From the NCBI GenBank assembly GCA_031287285.1, contig JAITTC010000116.1:1-12678 (forward strand): a stretch of DNA of 12,678 bases. Direction: 5' to 3'. The translations under genes and the position numbers were made by a program. Shown here one piece after another: positions 7,186 to 12,678 of this stretch. The DNA comes from Christensenellaceae bacterium (GTDB taxonomy: Bacteria > Bacillota > Clostridia > Christensenellales > UBA1750). Each line of letters begins with the position of its first letter. Within the stretch, counting starts at the first letter, position 1. Below the pieces are notes generated by a model that saw only the letters and a program-made list of their open reading frames with translations, was not told the DNA's origin and made no database searches.

Positions 7186-8779
7186 TGGGCGAATTCTCCT
7201 CCTCCCAGCCGCGCGGATTGCGGGCCGCCGTCCGCTGCTTGGGCCTGAACATCGGCGGAATCATGCGCTGCAGGGAAATGGGAAGGCGAAAGACGGAATC
7301 CGGATTGTGCGGCATTTTGGGCGTAAAGGGCGAAAGCACGGGCACGCCGAAGCTTTCGACCCCGCAGTCGAGCATCAGGAAGCACAGGGTCATCAGCGCG
7401 ATGCCCACAAAGCCCAGCAGCGTGGAAATCACGATGTAGGCGTAACGGCGGATGCGAATGGCCAGAGCAAGGCTGTAAGAGGGTACGCTGAAGCTTCCAA
7501 GGCCGGTAATCGAAACGATGATGATCAGCGCGGGGCTGATCAGGTTCGCCGCCACGGCGGCCTGCCCAAGCACCAGCGCGCCGATGATGCCAAGCGTGGA
7601 TCCTAAGCTGTTGGGCATTCGAATCCCCGCTTCGTTGAGCAGATCGAAGATCCCGATCATGAGAACGAGCTCCACCGTAGCCGGGAAGGGCACCAGCACA
7701 TGGCCTTCCACCAAGGAGGTCAGCAATTCAAGCGGCAGCAGCTCCTGATGAAAGAGGATCAGGGCATTATACATCGCAGGCAGCAGCAGGGCGATCAAGG
7801 TACCGAAAATCCTCGTGATGCGAATCAGGCTGCCGTACTGCCAGCGCAAAAAGGAATCCTCAGAGGTCTGCACGAAGTGGGAAATCGTCACCGGCACGCA
7901 AAGCGCATGCGGGGAATTATCGTAAAGGATCAAAATCATGCCGTCCATCGCGAAGGCGGCCGCTCGGTCCGGGCGCTCGGTCAGCATGCCCTGCGGGATC
8001 AGCGCAAAGGGCTTATCCTCGATGAGCTGGTTGATTTCCCCCACGTTGTAGATGACGTCCTTGTCGATGCCCCGAATGCGGCGCTTAACCTCCTCGACCA
8101 ATGTCGGGTTTGCGATGTTTTGCATATAACAAATCGCCGCCGAGCTCTTGATGCTCTTGCCCACGTCAACGAGTTCCGTCACAAAATCGGGGCTCTTCAA
8201 AACCGAGCGCACCAGCGCGATATTCACGCGCATGCTCTCGTTAAAGGCCTGATTTGGCCCCGAAACCACGCCTTCCACCAGCGGAAGCCCCACGCTGCGC
8301 CGCTGCATCCCCTGCGCCTCGCAAAGAATGGCCCTGGGGCAGCCGTCGAGCAGTATGGCGACGTTACCGATCAGCAGGGATTTAGAGATTGCGACAGGGT
8401 CGCTCATGACCCCTGCGTTGCCCAAGGGCAAAACGTAGTTCAGAAGGTCCTCGTCCCGCCGCGAAGGGCGCTGGCTGAAGGCGCTTAGGTGCATCAGCGG
8501 GCGCATGATGTGATCCTCAATGTCCTTCCTGTCCACAAAGCCCTCGATTGAAAGAACGGCGCAGGGCGTTCCTGCGGAAATGAATTCCCTCACGATAAAG
8601 TCCTTGTTCAGCGGGGAATGGAACATCTCGCGAAGAAGCTCCAGGTTCTTGTCAAGGCTCGCAAACAGCGCCTCGGGCGGCTCCGGCGGTTTTTCGCGGG
8701 GTGACGGCGGCGGATTATCGAAATTGGGCACGGTCTTTCCGCCTTTTGAAAACGGCCAGCGGGTTTTAAACACCTTCAT
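7178..8779 (-). CDS. gerA: Spore germination protein, GerAA family
   Basis: This encodes 533 residues. After a Pro-rich linker (about 18-38) comes the soluble N-terminal domain, with family motifs GPNQAFNESMRVNIALVR (174-191) and TERPDRAAAFAMDG (267-280). A membrane part follows from about 320 with LLPAMYNALILFHQELLP (332-349), VPFPATVELVLM and the FDLLNEAGIRMP signature (378-389; the more usual form is FELLREAGIRLP). GerA is the largest receptor subunit, and recent models have it forming an oligomeric channel that releases ions at germination. It is the first gene of the operon. Start choice is open: GGGAGG lies only 2 bases before the ATG at 8779 but 8 bases before an in-frame GTG at 8773, so the protein may be two residues shorter. 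Confidence 0.95.
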   Translation of the reverse strand: MKVFKTRWPFSKGGKTVPNFDNPPPSPREKPPEPPEALFASLDKNLELLREMFHSPLNKDFIVREFISAGTPCAVLSIEGFVDRKDIEDHIMRPLMHLSAFSQRPSRRDEDLLNYVLPLGNAGVMSDPVAISKSLLIGNVAILLDGCPRAILCEAQGMQRRSVGLPLVEGVVSGPNQAFNESMRVNIALVRSVLKSPDFVTELVDVGKSIKSSAAICYMQNIANPTLVEEVKRRIRGIDKDVIYNVGEINQLIEDKPFALIPQGMLTERPDRAAAFAMDGMILILYDNSPHALCVPVTISHFVQTSEDSFLRWQYGSLIRITRIFGTLIALLLPAMYNALILFHQELLPLELLTSLVEGHVLVPFPATVELVLMIGIFDLLNEAGIRMPNSLGSTLGIIGALVLGQAAVAANLISPALIIIVSITGLGSFSVPSYSLALAIRIRRYAYIVISTLLGFVGIALMTLCFLMLDCGVESFGVPVLSPFTPKMPHNPDSVFRLPISLQRMIPPMFRPKQRTAARNPRGWEEENSPNE

Positions 8780-8813
8780 TTCCTCCCTTCTTGAGGCGGC
8801 TCCATTTAACGCC

Positions 8814-8844
8814 TAGTATGCCATTCGCTTTTAAGCTTTATCCT
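8814..8844 (-). promoter_or_regulatory. Sigma-G-type promoter of the ger operon
   Basis: On the minus strand the exact -10 consensus of sigma-G promoters, CATACTA, lies at 8820-8814, with AGGATA (8844-8839; four of six matches to TGAATA) 18 bases upstream. The -10 lies 34 bases before the ATG. Germinant-receptor operons are classically transcribed by sigma-G in the forespore, so sequence and expectation agree. Confidence 0.7.
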
Positions 8845-8860
8845 TCCGCCGCGCCGGGCA

Positions 8861-8889
8861 TTTTCGCCGCGGCGCCGCTGTGCTATACT
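8861..8889 (+). promoter_or_regulatory. Extended -10 promoter of the methyltransferase gene
   Basis: TGC-TATACT (8881-8889) is an extended -10 element. The -35 at 8861-8866 (TTTTCG) is poor at 17-base spacing, as is usual for extended -10 promoters. It lies 38 bases before the GTG at 8928 and rules out a longer reading frame starting near 8880. Confidence 0.6.
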
Positions 8890-8927
8890 GCTCATGGGGC
8901 AAACACGATCAAAAAGGGGGCGCGCGC

Positions 8928-9518
8928 GTGAACGGCCAGTATTTTAGCCAAAACCCCGAAGCAAAAAGCCGTGAAACCGAGATCGTCGCGGAACTTCGGG
9001 GCACGAGCCTTCGCTTCATCACCGACCATGGAACCTTTTCAAAGGGGCGGCTTGACGAGGGCAGCGCCCTGCTCCTGCAGAGCCTGCCCGCGCTTACCGG
9101 CCGAGCTGCCGACCTGGGCGCCGGCTGGGGCCCCATCGGCTGCTTTTTGGCCGCGTGGAACGAAGGGCTTGAGATCACCCTCATCGAGCCCAACGAAAGG
9201 GCCGCGGCGCTGGCGGGGCGCAACGCTGCCTTAAATCAGCTGGGCAACGTCCGGATTTTATGCGGCGATGGGCGGAAGCTCCTGCCCCCCTGCCTTGATT
9301 TTATCTTAACCAACCCGCCGATCCGCGCCGGCAAGGCGCTGGTTTATGGGCTGTTCGCCGCGGCGCACGCGGCGCTGAAGGCGGGCGGCACGCTTTATCT
9401 CGTCATCCGCAGGCAGCAGGGCGCGGAATCGGCGCAAACCCATCTGCAAACCCTCTTTTCCTCCGTGGAGTGCATCGCGCGCAAAAAGGGCTTTTGGGTC
9501 TTGCGCTGCATCAAGTGA
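8928..9518 (+). CDS. Class I SAM-dependent methyltransferase, RsmC/YbxB type
   Basis: This encodes 196 residues from GTG at 8928, with an A-rich AAAAAGGGGG ribosome site upstream; an in-frame start at 8880 is rejected because it overlaps the promoter. The FITDHGTFSKGRLDEGS entry (30-46) is typical of the small RsmC-like group, followed by the SAM-binding loop DLGAGWGPIG (62-71), the acidic end of beta-2 (IEPNE, 86-90) and the catalytic-loop motif NPPIRAGK (129-136), where N-P-P marks N-methylation of a base. Family members methylate guanine N2 in 16S rRNA (G1207 in E. coli RsmC); the present target is inferred. The protein has the short single-domain form common in Bacillota. It lies upstream of rex with no terminator between, so some co-transcription is possible. 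Confidence 0.88.
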   Translation: MNGQYFSQNPEAKSRETEIVAELRGTSLRFITDHGTFSKGRLDEGSALLLQSLPALTGRAADLGAGWGPIGCFLAAWNEGLEITLIEPNERAAALAGRNAALNQLGNVRILCGDGRKLLPPCLDFILTNPPIRAGKALVYGLFAAAHAALKAGGTLYLVIRRQQGAESAQTHLQTLFSSVECIARKKGFWVLRCIK

Positions 9519-9538
9519 TTGCGGCGGCATCCTGCCCC

Positions 9539-9567
9539 TTGCTTCGGCCCCCTAAAGCTGGTATACT
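9539..9567 (+). promoter_or_regulatory. Promoter of rex
   Basis: TTGCTT (9539-9544), 17-base spacer and TATACT (9562-9567) with an upstream TG (9559-9560) making an extended -10. Transcription would start near 9574, at the candidate Rex operator. Confidence 0.6.
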
Positions 9568-9572
9568 TCAGA

Positions 9573-9590
9573 TTGGTAAAAAAATATCAG
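9573..9590 (+). promoter_or_regulatory. Possible Rex operator (autoregulation)
   Basis: TTGGTAAAAAAATATCAG resembles the clostridial Rex site TTGTTAA-N4-TTAACAA: the left half matches 6 of 7 positions and the right half 4 of 7. It lies at the predicted transcription start of rex, where bound repressor would block initiation. The right half is weak, so this remains a candidate. Confidence 0.35.
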
Positions 9591-9618
9591 GCGCGGGCCA
9601 AGGGAAGGGAGCGATTTC

Positions 9619-10272
9619 ATGGCAAACGCACGGGTTTCCGCCGCTGTCGTTCGCAGGCTGCCCAGCTATTATCGCTATTTGAGCACGCTGGAGCGGCAGG
9701 GCGTCCAGCGCATCTCCTCGCAGGAGCTTGGCGTCCGCATGGGCCTGACCGCGTCGCAGATCAGGCAGGATATCAACTGCTTTGGCACCCTGGGCCAGCA
9801 GGGATATGGCTATAATGTCGCCGAACTGAAGAACTACATCGGGGGGATCTTGGGCCTTGACCGCAGCTACTCCCTCGTGATTGCGGGCGCCGGCAACATC
9901 GGCCGCGCCGTGGCCGCCTACCCAGGCTTTTTGCAGAGCGACGTGCACGTAAGGGCCCTGTTCGATGTGGATGCCTCCCTTTTCGGCCAAAGCGTAGGCG
10001 GCGCGCCCATTTACCCCCTGCACGAAATGGCTGCCTTCATCCAAAAGTCGAATTGCCGCATCGGCGTGGTGGCGGTGCCCGCGCCAGAAGCCCAATCCGT
10101 CGCCGACCTGATGATTGAGGCCGGAATTCGCGCCATATGGAACTTCGCCCCGGTCGATTTGGCCGTGCCCGACGCCATCGCGCTGGGGAACGTGCACCTG
10201 ACCGATTCCCTGCTCGTTCTGCTCTATGGTTTAAAAGAAAAGCAAGCCGAATTGGGCTCTTTAAGCGACTAA
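9619..10272 (+). CDS. rex: Redox-sensing transcriptional repressor Rex
   Basis: This encodes 217 residues, the usual length for Rex. The N-terminal winged helix holds the signature RRLPSYYRYL (12-21), RISSQELGVRMGLTASQIRQD (31-51) and FGTLGQQGYGYNV (55-67). The C-terminal Rossmann domain has GAGNIG (90-95) for the dinucleotide and FDVD (115-118) at the end of beta-2, and IWNFAP (173-178) is also typical. Rex is a cytoplasmic dimer that leaves DNA when NADH is high relative to NAD+, releasing genes for fermentation and NADH re-oxidation. The start ATG at 9619 has GGGAG 7 bases upstream. It has its own promoter and a strong terminator. No Rex target gene is adjacent apart from a possible self-operator. 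Confidence 0.96.
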   Translation: MANARVSAAVVRRLPSYYRYLSTLERQGVQRISSQELGVRMGLTASQIRQDINCFGTLGQQGYGYNVAELKNYIGGILGLDRSYSLVIAGAGNIGRAVAAYPGFLQSDVHVRALFDVDASLFGQSVGGAPIYPLHEMAAFIQKSNCRIGVVAVPAPEAQSVADLMIEAGIRAIWNFAPVDLAVPDAIALGNVHLTDSLLVLLYGLKEKQAELGSLSD

Positions 10273-10282
10273 ACAAAATAAA

Positions 10283-10317
10283 AAAAGGGGCGGGAAGCGA
10301 TGCTTCCCGCCTCTTTT
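10283..10317. terminator. Bidirectional terminator between rex and the tail-like gene
   Basis: A stem of up to 16 bp (one G-T pair), core CGGGAAGC-GAT-GCTTCCCG (10291-10309), flanked by six As on the left (10281-10286) and CTCTTTT on the right. It serves rex on the plus strand and the convergent tail-like gene, which ends at 10329, on the minus strand. Confidence 0.9.
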
Positions 10318-10328
10318 GCAGCTAGGGT

Positions 10329-11588
10329 TTAAAGAAAAAGCGCGTCCACAACCGTGCCCGACCCCTCTTCCGGCGTCAGCCAATACAGCAGCCGGATGGG
10401 CAGCTGGGTGCTCGGCTTGGTTCCCTCGCAGCCGATGACGAGGTTGCTTTCCGTCAGCGATGCAACGTAGAGCTTGGCGCTGCGCGCGGCGGCCCGCTGG
10501 CTTTCGATCAGGGGGGAGCCAAGGCCGACCAAGGCCTTGCAGCCGCCGGCGTAGCCGCCGGGGATGCCATGGGGCAGGCTCTGGGTGTATGGCGCCGCGC
10601 TGCCGCTCCAGGATGCGGACTGCAGGCTCAAGCTCCTGCTGCCAAAGCTCGAAATCGCGGGTTTCGGGCTGTAATTCGTCCAGTCCCCGGCCCAAAGGCC
10701 ACTTACCTTGCGCCTAATATAAAGCGAGGCAGCGCCAAGGAAGAGGGCGCTCATATTCTGGGCATCCGGGGCGAAGAACAGGCAAAGACCCGCGGCTTCC
10801 GGGGCGTCGGGCGCTGCGCCCAGCGCAAAATAGCCGGATGCCGGGGCCTCCGCGCCCAAGGCATCGAGCTGCTCCAGCAGCGAAGCCCCCGCCTGGGGCG
10901 CTTCAGCCGGAAGGAGCAGGCCGCGCAGCGCGTCCGATAGGGCCTCGAATTGCCCCGAGATGGATGAAAACTCCATATGGCCATGTGGGGCAGGCGGAAA
11001 TTCGGCCGGCCTGCCAGGGAGGTTCTCCCAGGTCGTGGCGACGCCCCCCGCGGCGTTTTGCGCGCTGTCGCCCCATTCCTTGGCGTAATCGCCCATGGCC
11101 TGCGCGTATTCCACGGCGGAGCTCAGCTCGCCGCTCAGGTTGTCGAGCTCATCGCGCATCAGCGCGGCGGCGGCGAGGGCTTGCTGAAGCAGGCCGATCT
11201 GCTCGATGGCCTGTGCCTGATCCCCAGGCAGGCTCGGATCCTCCTCCACCGCGTAGGTAAAGCGCCCGACGGTCAGCCTGGAGCCGTCCGCGCCATACAG
11301 CGAGGCTGCGCAGCGCGCAATGCCGGGGGAAGCGAGCAGCGGCGCGCCCAAGACCAGCGCGAATGCCCCGCCTTCTGCCTTTTCCAGCGCGAAAATACCG
11401 CTTTCCTCAGAGCCTGGCAGGTAGACCGAAAGCGTGGCGTAGTCGCCCGCGCCAAGGCCAAGGGGGATTGCGCCGTCCCAGAAGCGAATGACGAGGCGAG
11501 AAGAGGCGCTGTCGCCCTGGCCAAAGCTCAGGCATCGCGCGAGGGGCTGCCTCTCACGGGCATTGAGGTCTATGCGGTATTCCTGCAT
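10329..11588 (-). CDS. Phage baseplate/tail-fibre-like protein (BppU-type N-terminus)
   Basis: This encodes 419 residues from ATG at 11588, with GGGAGG 7 bases upstream; an open extension of 36 codons further upstream comes from a degraded paralogue. Residues 1-118 have the beta-rich pattern of BppU-like baseplate N-terminal domains (IDLNARE, GDSASSRLVIRFWDG, LYGADGSRLTVGRFTYAV). An Ala/Leu-rich, probably coiled segment follows (about 123-185), then NLPGRPAEFPPAPHGH (189-204), like the linker common in phage tail fibres (KPxxFPPxxHxH), and a second helical part. The C-terminal 120 residues with SASWSGSAAPYTQSLPHG (324-341) resemble receptor-binding tips. A role in binding a cell surface is inferred. 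No capsid, portal, terminase, tail-tube or lysis gene is seen nearby, so this is an orphan or remnant. No clear promoter was found. Confidence 0.72.
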   Translation of the reverse strand: MQEYRIDLNARERQPLARCLSFGQGDSASSRLVIRFWDGAIPLGLGAGDYATLSVYLPGSEESGIFALEKAEGGAFALVLGAPLLASPGIARCAASLYGADGSRLTVGRFTYAVEEDPSLPGDQAQAIEQIGLLQQALAAAALMRDELDNLSGELSSAVEYAQAMGDYAKEWGDSAQNAAGGVATTWENLPGRPAEFPPAPHGHMEFSSISGQFEALSDALRGLLLPAEAPQAGASLLEQLDALGAEAPASGYFALGAAPDAPEAAGLCLFFAPDAQNMSALFLGAASLYIRRKVSGLWAGDWTNYSPKPAISSFGSRSLSLQSASWSGSAAPYTQSLPHGIPGGYAGGCKALVGLGSPLIESQRAAARSAKLYVASLTESNLVIGCEGTKPSTQLPIRLLYWLTPEEGSGTVVDALFL

Positions 11589-11690
11589 GAAAAAGCCTCC
11601 CTTTTCGTTTTGCGCCAACCATAGCACGGTGGATGGCCTTCTCTTTTGCCAGAAAAGCGCAAACGCGCCCGCCGGGCCCGCGAGCGCCTC

Positions 11691-11790
11691 GCCCAAGACC
11701 AGCGCGAATTCCCCGCCTTCTGCCTTTTCCAGCGCGAAAATGCTGCTTTCCTCAGAGCCTAGCAGCTAGGCAGAGAGCGTGGCGCAGTCG
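11691..11790 (-). pseudogene. Degraded paralogue fragment of the tail-like gene (codons about 49-81)
   Basis: This stretch aligns without gaps to 11346-11445 of the intact gene: 9 differences in 100 bases by eye. It stays in the same frame as the intact gene. Most differences change the residue (Tyr to Cys, Val to Ala, Pro to Leu, Gly to Ser, Ala to Glu), and one makes an in-frame TAG (11768-11766). Homology ends near 11690; the following 100 bases down to the intact start are open in frame but no longer clearly similar. It is dead as a gene. Confidence 0.85.
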
Positions 11791-11868
11791 GCAACGCAGA
11801 AGGCTTGGCTTGCGGCGGCGTGGGGCATGGTAGGGCCAGTCGGCGGTCCGCAAAGCTCTCTTCTCCGC

Positions 11869-11901
11869 CGTCATTGCGAGGAGCTGTGCGACGAAGCAAT
11901 C
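11869..11901. repeat. REP-like core copy 1 (CCAG-type flank)
   Basis: CGTCATTGCGAGGAGC, variable triplet TGT, then GCGACGAAGCAATC, followed by CAGCAGCTGTGCGCAAAGG. ATTGC and GCAAT form the outer inverted arms. Confidence 0.9.
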
Positions 11902-11988
11902 CAGCAGCTGTGCGCAAAGGCAGGTTTGAATGCGGCGGCATGGGGCATGGTAGGGCCAGTCGGCGGCCCGAAAAGCTCTCTTCTCCGC

Positions 11989-12030
11989 CGTCATTGCGAG
12001 GAACGGAGCGACGAAGCAATCGCAATGACA
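11989..12030. repeat. REP-like core copy 2 (long inverted form)
   Basis: CGTCATTGCG (11989-11998) faces CGCAATGACA (12021-12030), a 9-of-10 inverted repeat around AGGAACGGAGCGACGAAG. The right flank is AAGGAGG rather than the CAGCAGCT of other copies. Confidence 0.9.
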
Positions 12031-12172
12031 AGGAGGTCTGGTTCCCTTGAAGGGCTGCGTTTGCGGCGGCGTGATGGATTAGTAGGGCCAGTCGGCAGCG
12101 CAGAAGGCTCGACTTGCGGCGGCGTGGGGCATGGTAGGGCTAGTCGGCGGCTCGAAAAGCTCTCTTCTCCGC

Positions 12173-12205
12173 CGTCATTGCGAGGAGCGGAGCGACGAAG
12201 CAATC
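12173..12205. repeat. REP-like core copy 3 (CCAG-type flank)
   Basis: Same core with GGA as the variable triplet; followed by CAGCAGCTGCGCGCAAAGG. It lies exactly 86 bp before copy 4. Confidence 0.9.
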
Positions 12206-12258
12206 CAGCAGCTGCGCGCAAAGGCACTTCAAGGTGCAAGTACGCCGGACTGCTCCGC

Positions 12259-12291
12259 CGTCATTGCGAGGAGCTGCGCGACGAAGCAATC
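12259..12291. repeat. REP-like core copy 4 (CCAG-type flank)
   Basis: Same core with TGC as the variable triplet; preceded by ACGCCGGACTGCTCCGC and followed by CAGCAGCTATGCGCAAAGG, which abuts the paralogue fragment at 12313. Confidence 0.9.
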
Positions 12292-12312
12292 CAGCAGCTA
12301 TGCGCAAAGGGA

Positions 12313-12413
12313 ATTGCGCCGTCCCAAAAGCGGATGACGAGGCGAGAAGACGCGCTGTCGCCCCGGCCGAAGCTGAGGCAGCGCGCGAAGGGTTGCCTCT
12401 CACGGGCATTGAG
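12313..12413 (-). pseudogene. Second paralogue fragment of the tail-like gene (codons 8-41)
   Basis: This aligns without gaps to 11467-11567 of the intact gene: 9 differences in 101 bases. Translated in the corresponding frame it reads LNARERQPFARCLSFGRGD and on to GAI. Seven of the nine changes are silent; the other two are Leu to Phe and Gln to Arg. The first seven codons of the gene are absent: repeat DNA starts at AGTCGGC directly beside codon 8. Together with the 11691-11790 fragment it restores a colinear N-terminal domain lacking only codons 42-48. Confidence 0.87.
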
Positions 12414-12494
12414 TCGGCAGCGGAGAAGGCTTGGCTTGTGGCGACGTAGGGCACGGTAGGGCCAGTCGGCGGCCCGAAAAGCTCTCTTCTCCGC

Positions 12495-12527
12495 CGTCAT
12501 TGCGAGGAGCTACGCGACGAAGCAATC
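12495..12527. repeat. REP-like core copy 5 (CCAG-type flank)
   Basis: Same core with TAC as the variable triplet; followed by CAGCAGCTACGCGCAAAAG. It lies exactly 86 bp before copy 6, the same step as copies 3 to 4. Confidence 0.9.
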
Positions 12528-12580
12528 CAGCAGCTACGCGCAAAAGCGCTACAAGGAGCAATTACGCTGGATTGCTCCGC

Positions 12581-12622
12581 CGTCATTGCGAGGAGCGGAG
12601 CGATGCGGCAATCGCAATGACG
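12581..12622. repeat. REP-like core copy 6 (perfect long inverted form)
   Basis: CGTCATTGCG (12581-12590) and CGCAATGACG (12613-12622) are perfect 10-bp inverted arms; GATGCGGCAATC replaces GACGAAGCAATC inside. The right flank is of the AAGGAGG type, like copy 2. Confidence 0.9.
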
Positions 12623-12678
12623 AAGGAGGTGCTGGCTGCCTTGAAGGGCTGCGTTTAGGCGAAGCGACCATCGCAATG

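Larger units (their letters stand above)
11786..12312. repeat. Nested repeat array inserted in the paralogue
   Basis: About 520 bp made of repeated modules, in order: AGTCGGCA-CGCAGAAGGCT, TGCGGCGGCGTGGGGCATGG, TAGGGCCAGTCGGCGG, AAAGCTCTCTTCTCCGC, the REP-like core CGTCATTGCGAGGA..., and CAGCAGCT-GCGCAAAGG. The TGCGGCGGC module recurs at 11811, 11931, 12062 and 12114; full left ends start at 11786 and 12090. The edges fit one element form, AGTCGGC at the left and GCGCAAAGG at the right, each beside paralogue sequence. No transposase or credible ORF is inside. Frames through it give RHCEERSDEAI-type peptides, a known form of spurious protein from such repeats. Confidence 0.85.
12412..12678. 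repeat. Second repeat array, running off the window
   Basis: It starts with the same left end (AGTCGGCAGCGGAGAAGGCTTGG) right after the 12313-12413 fragment and repeats the module order of the first array, including two REP-like cores at 12495 and 12581. Its last part (about 12624-12656) matches 12031-12061 of the first array (AGGAGGT...CCTTGAAGGGCTGCGTTT). The right boundary is outside the window. Confidence 0.85.

Noticed and set aside
8880..8927. Longer N-terminus for the methyltransferase
   Set aside because: The start would lie in the -10 region of its own promoter and has no ribosome site; the family's N-terminus fits the GTG at 8928.
11589..11696. 36-codon N-terminal extension of the tail-like protein
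   Set aside because: It would start at a TTG without a ribosome site and derives from the degraded paralogue; the ATG at 11588 has GGGAGG at good spacing.
11779..12459. Long open frame (226 codons) through the repeat array, plus several similar frames on both strands
   Set aside because: It is made of repeated modules and gives RHCEERSDEAI-like peptides typical of spurious calls over such repeats. It has no ribosome site and runs antisense through the paralogue fragment.
11786..12678. CRISPR array
   Set aside because: Repeat spacing is irregular, the stretches between cores are themselves repeated rather than unique spacers, and no cas gene is present.
10329..12678. Diversity-generating retroelement or intact prophage around the tail-like gene
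   Set aside because: No reverse transcriptase, no adenine-biased template/variable repeat pair and no other phage gene are present; the differences between copies are of mixed type.

Overview
The window looks like a chromosomal segment of a GC-rich, spore-forming member of the Bacillota, most likely class Clostridia. The reasons are a complete GerA/GerB/GerC germinant-receptor operon with a sigma-G-like promoter, a Rex redox repressor, a sortase-anchored surface protein, strong AGGAGG-type ribosome sites and Bacillota-type terminators. No rRNA, tRNA or CRISPR array was seen.

Layout. At 1-130 is the C-terminal tail of a TPR protein with a strong terminator. At 219-1019 (-) is a multi-pass membrane protein of unknown function, with its own promoter. 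At 1322-2626 (+) is a secreted Pro/Cys-rich repeat protein ending in an IPQTG sortase signal. At 2928-4361 (+) is a PepV-type M20 dipeptidase with all metal ligands visible, followed by two hairpins. Reading leftwards from 8779 is the ger operon: gerA, gerB, gerC and a 52-residue two-helix membrane ORF at 4696-4854 that resembles germinant-receptor D subunits. At 8928-9518 (+) is an RsmC/YbxB-type methyltransferase and at 9619-10272 (+) is Rex, each preceded by an extended -10 promoter. Rex converges on a lone phage baseplate/tail-fibre-like gene at 10329-11588 (-).

The right end (about 11690-12678) is accessory DNA. It holds six copies of a REP-like CGTCATTGCGAGGA element set in longer nested repeats. 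Two fragments, each about 91% identical to the 5' part of the tail-like gene, lie in the same orientation. Together they reconstruct the N-terminal domain of a second copy, except that 21 bp are replaced by about 522 bp of repeat DNA. The simplest reading is a tandem paralogue broken up by repeat insertion.

How the genes relate: the four ger genes should be made in the forespore and build one nutrient receptor in the spore inner membrane. Rex reports the NADH/NAD+ state. The dipeptidase, methyltransferase and surface protein look like independent transcription units. The most unusual items are the repeat-split paralogue, the Cys-periodic wall protein and the small fourth ger gene.
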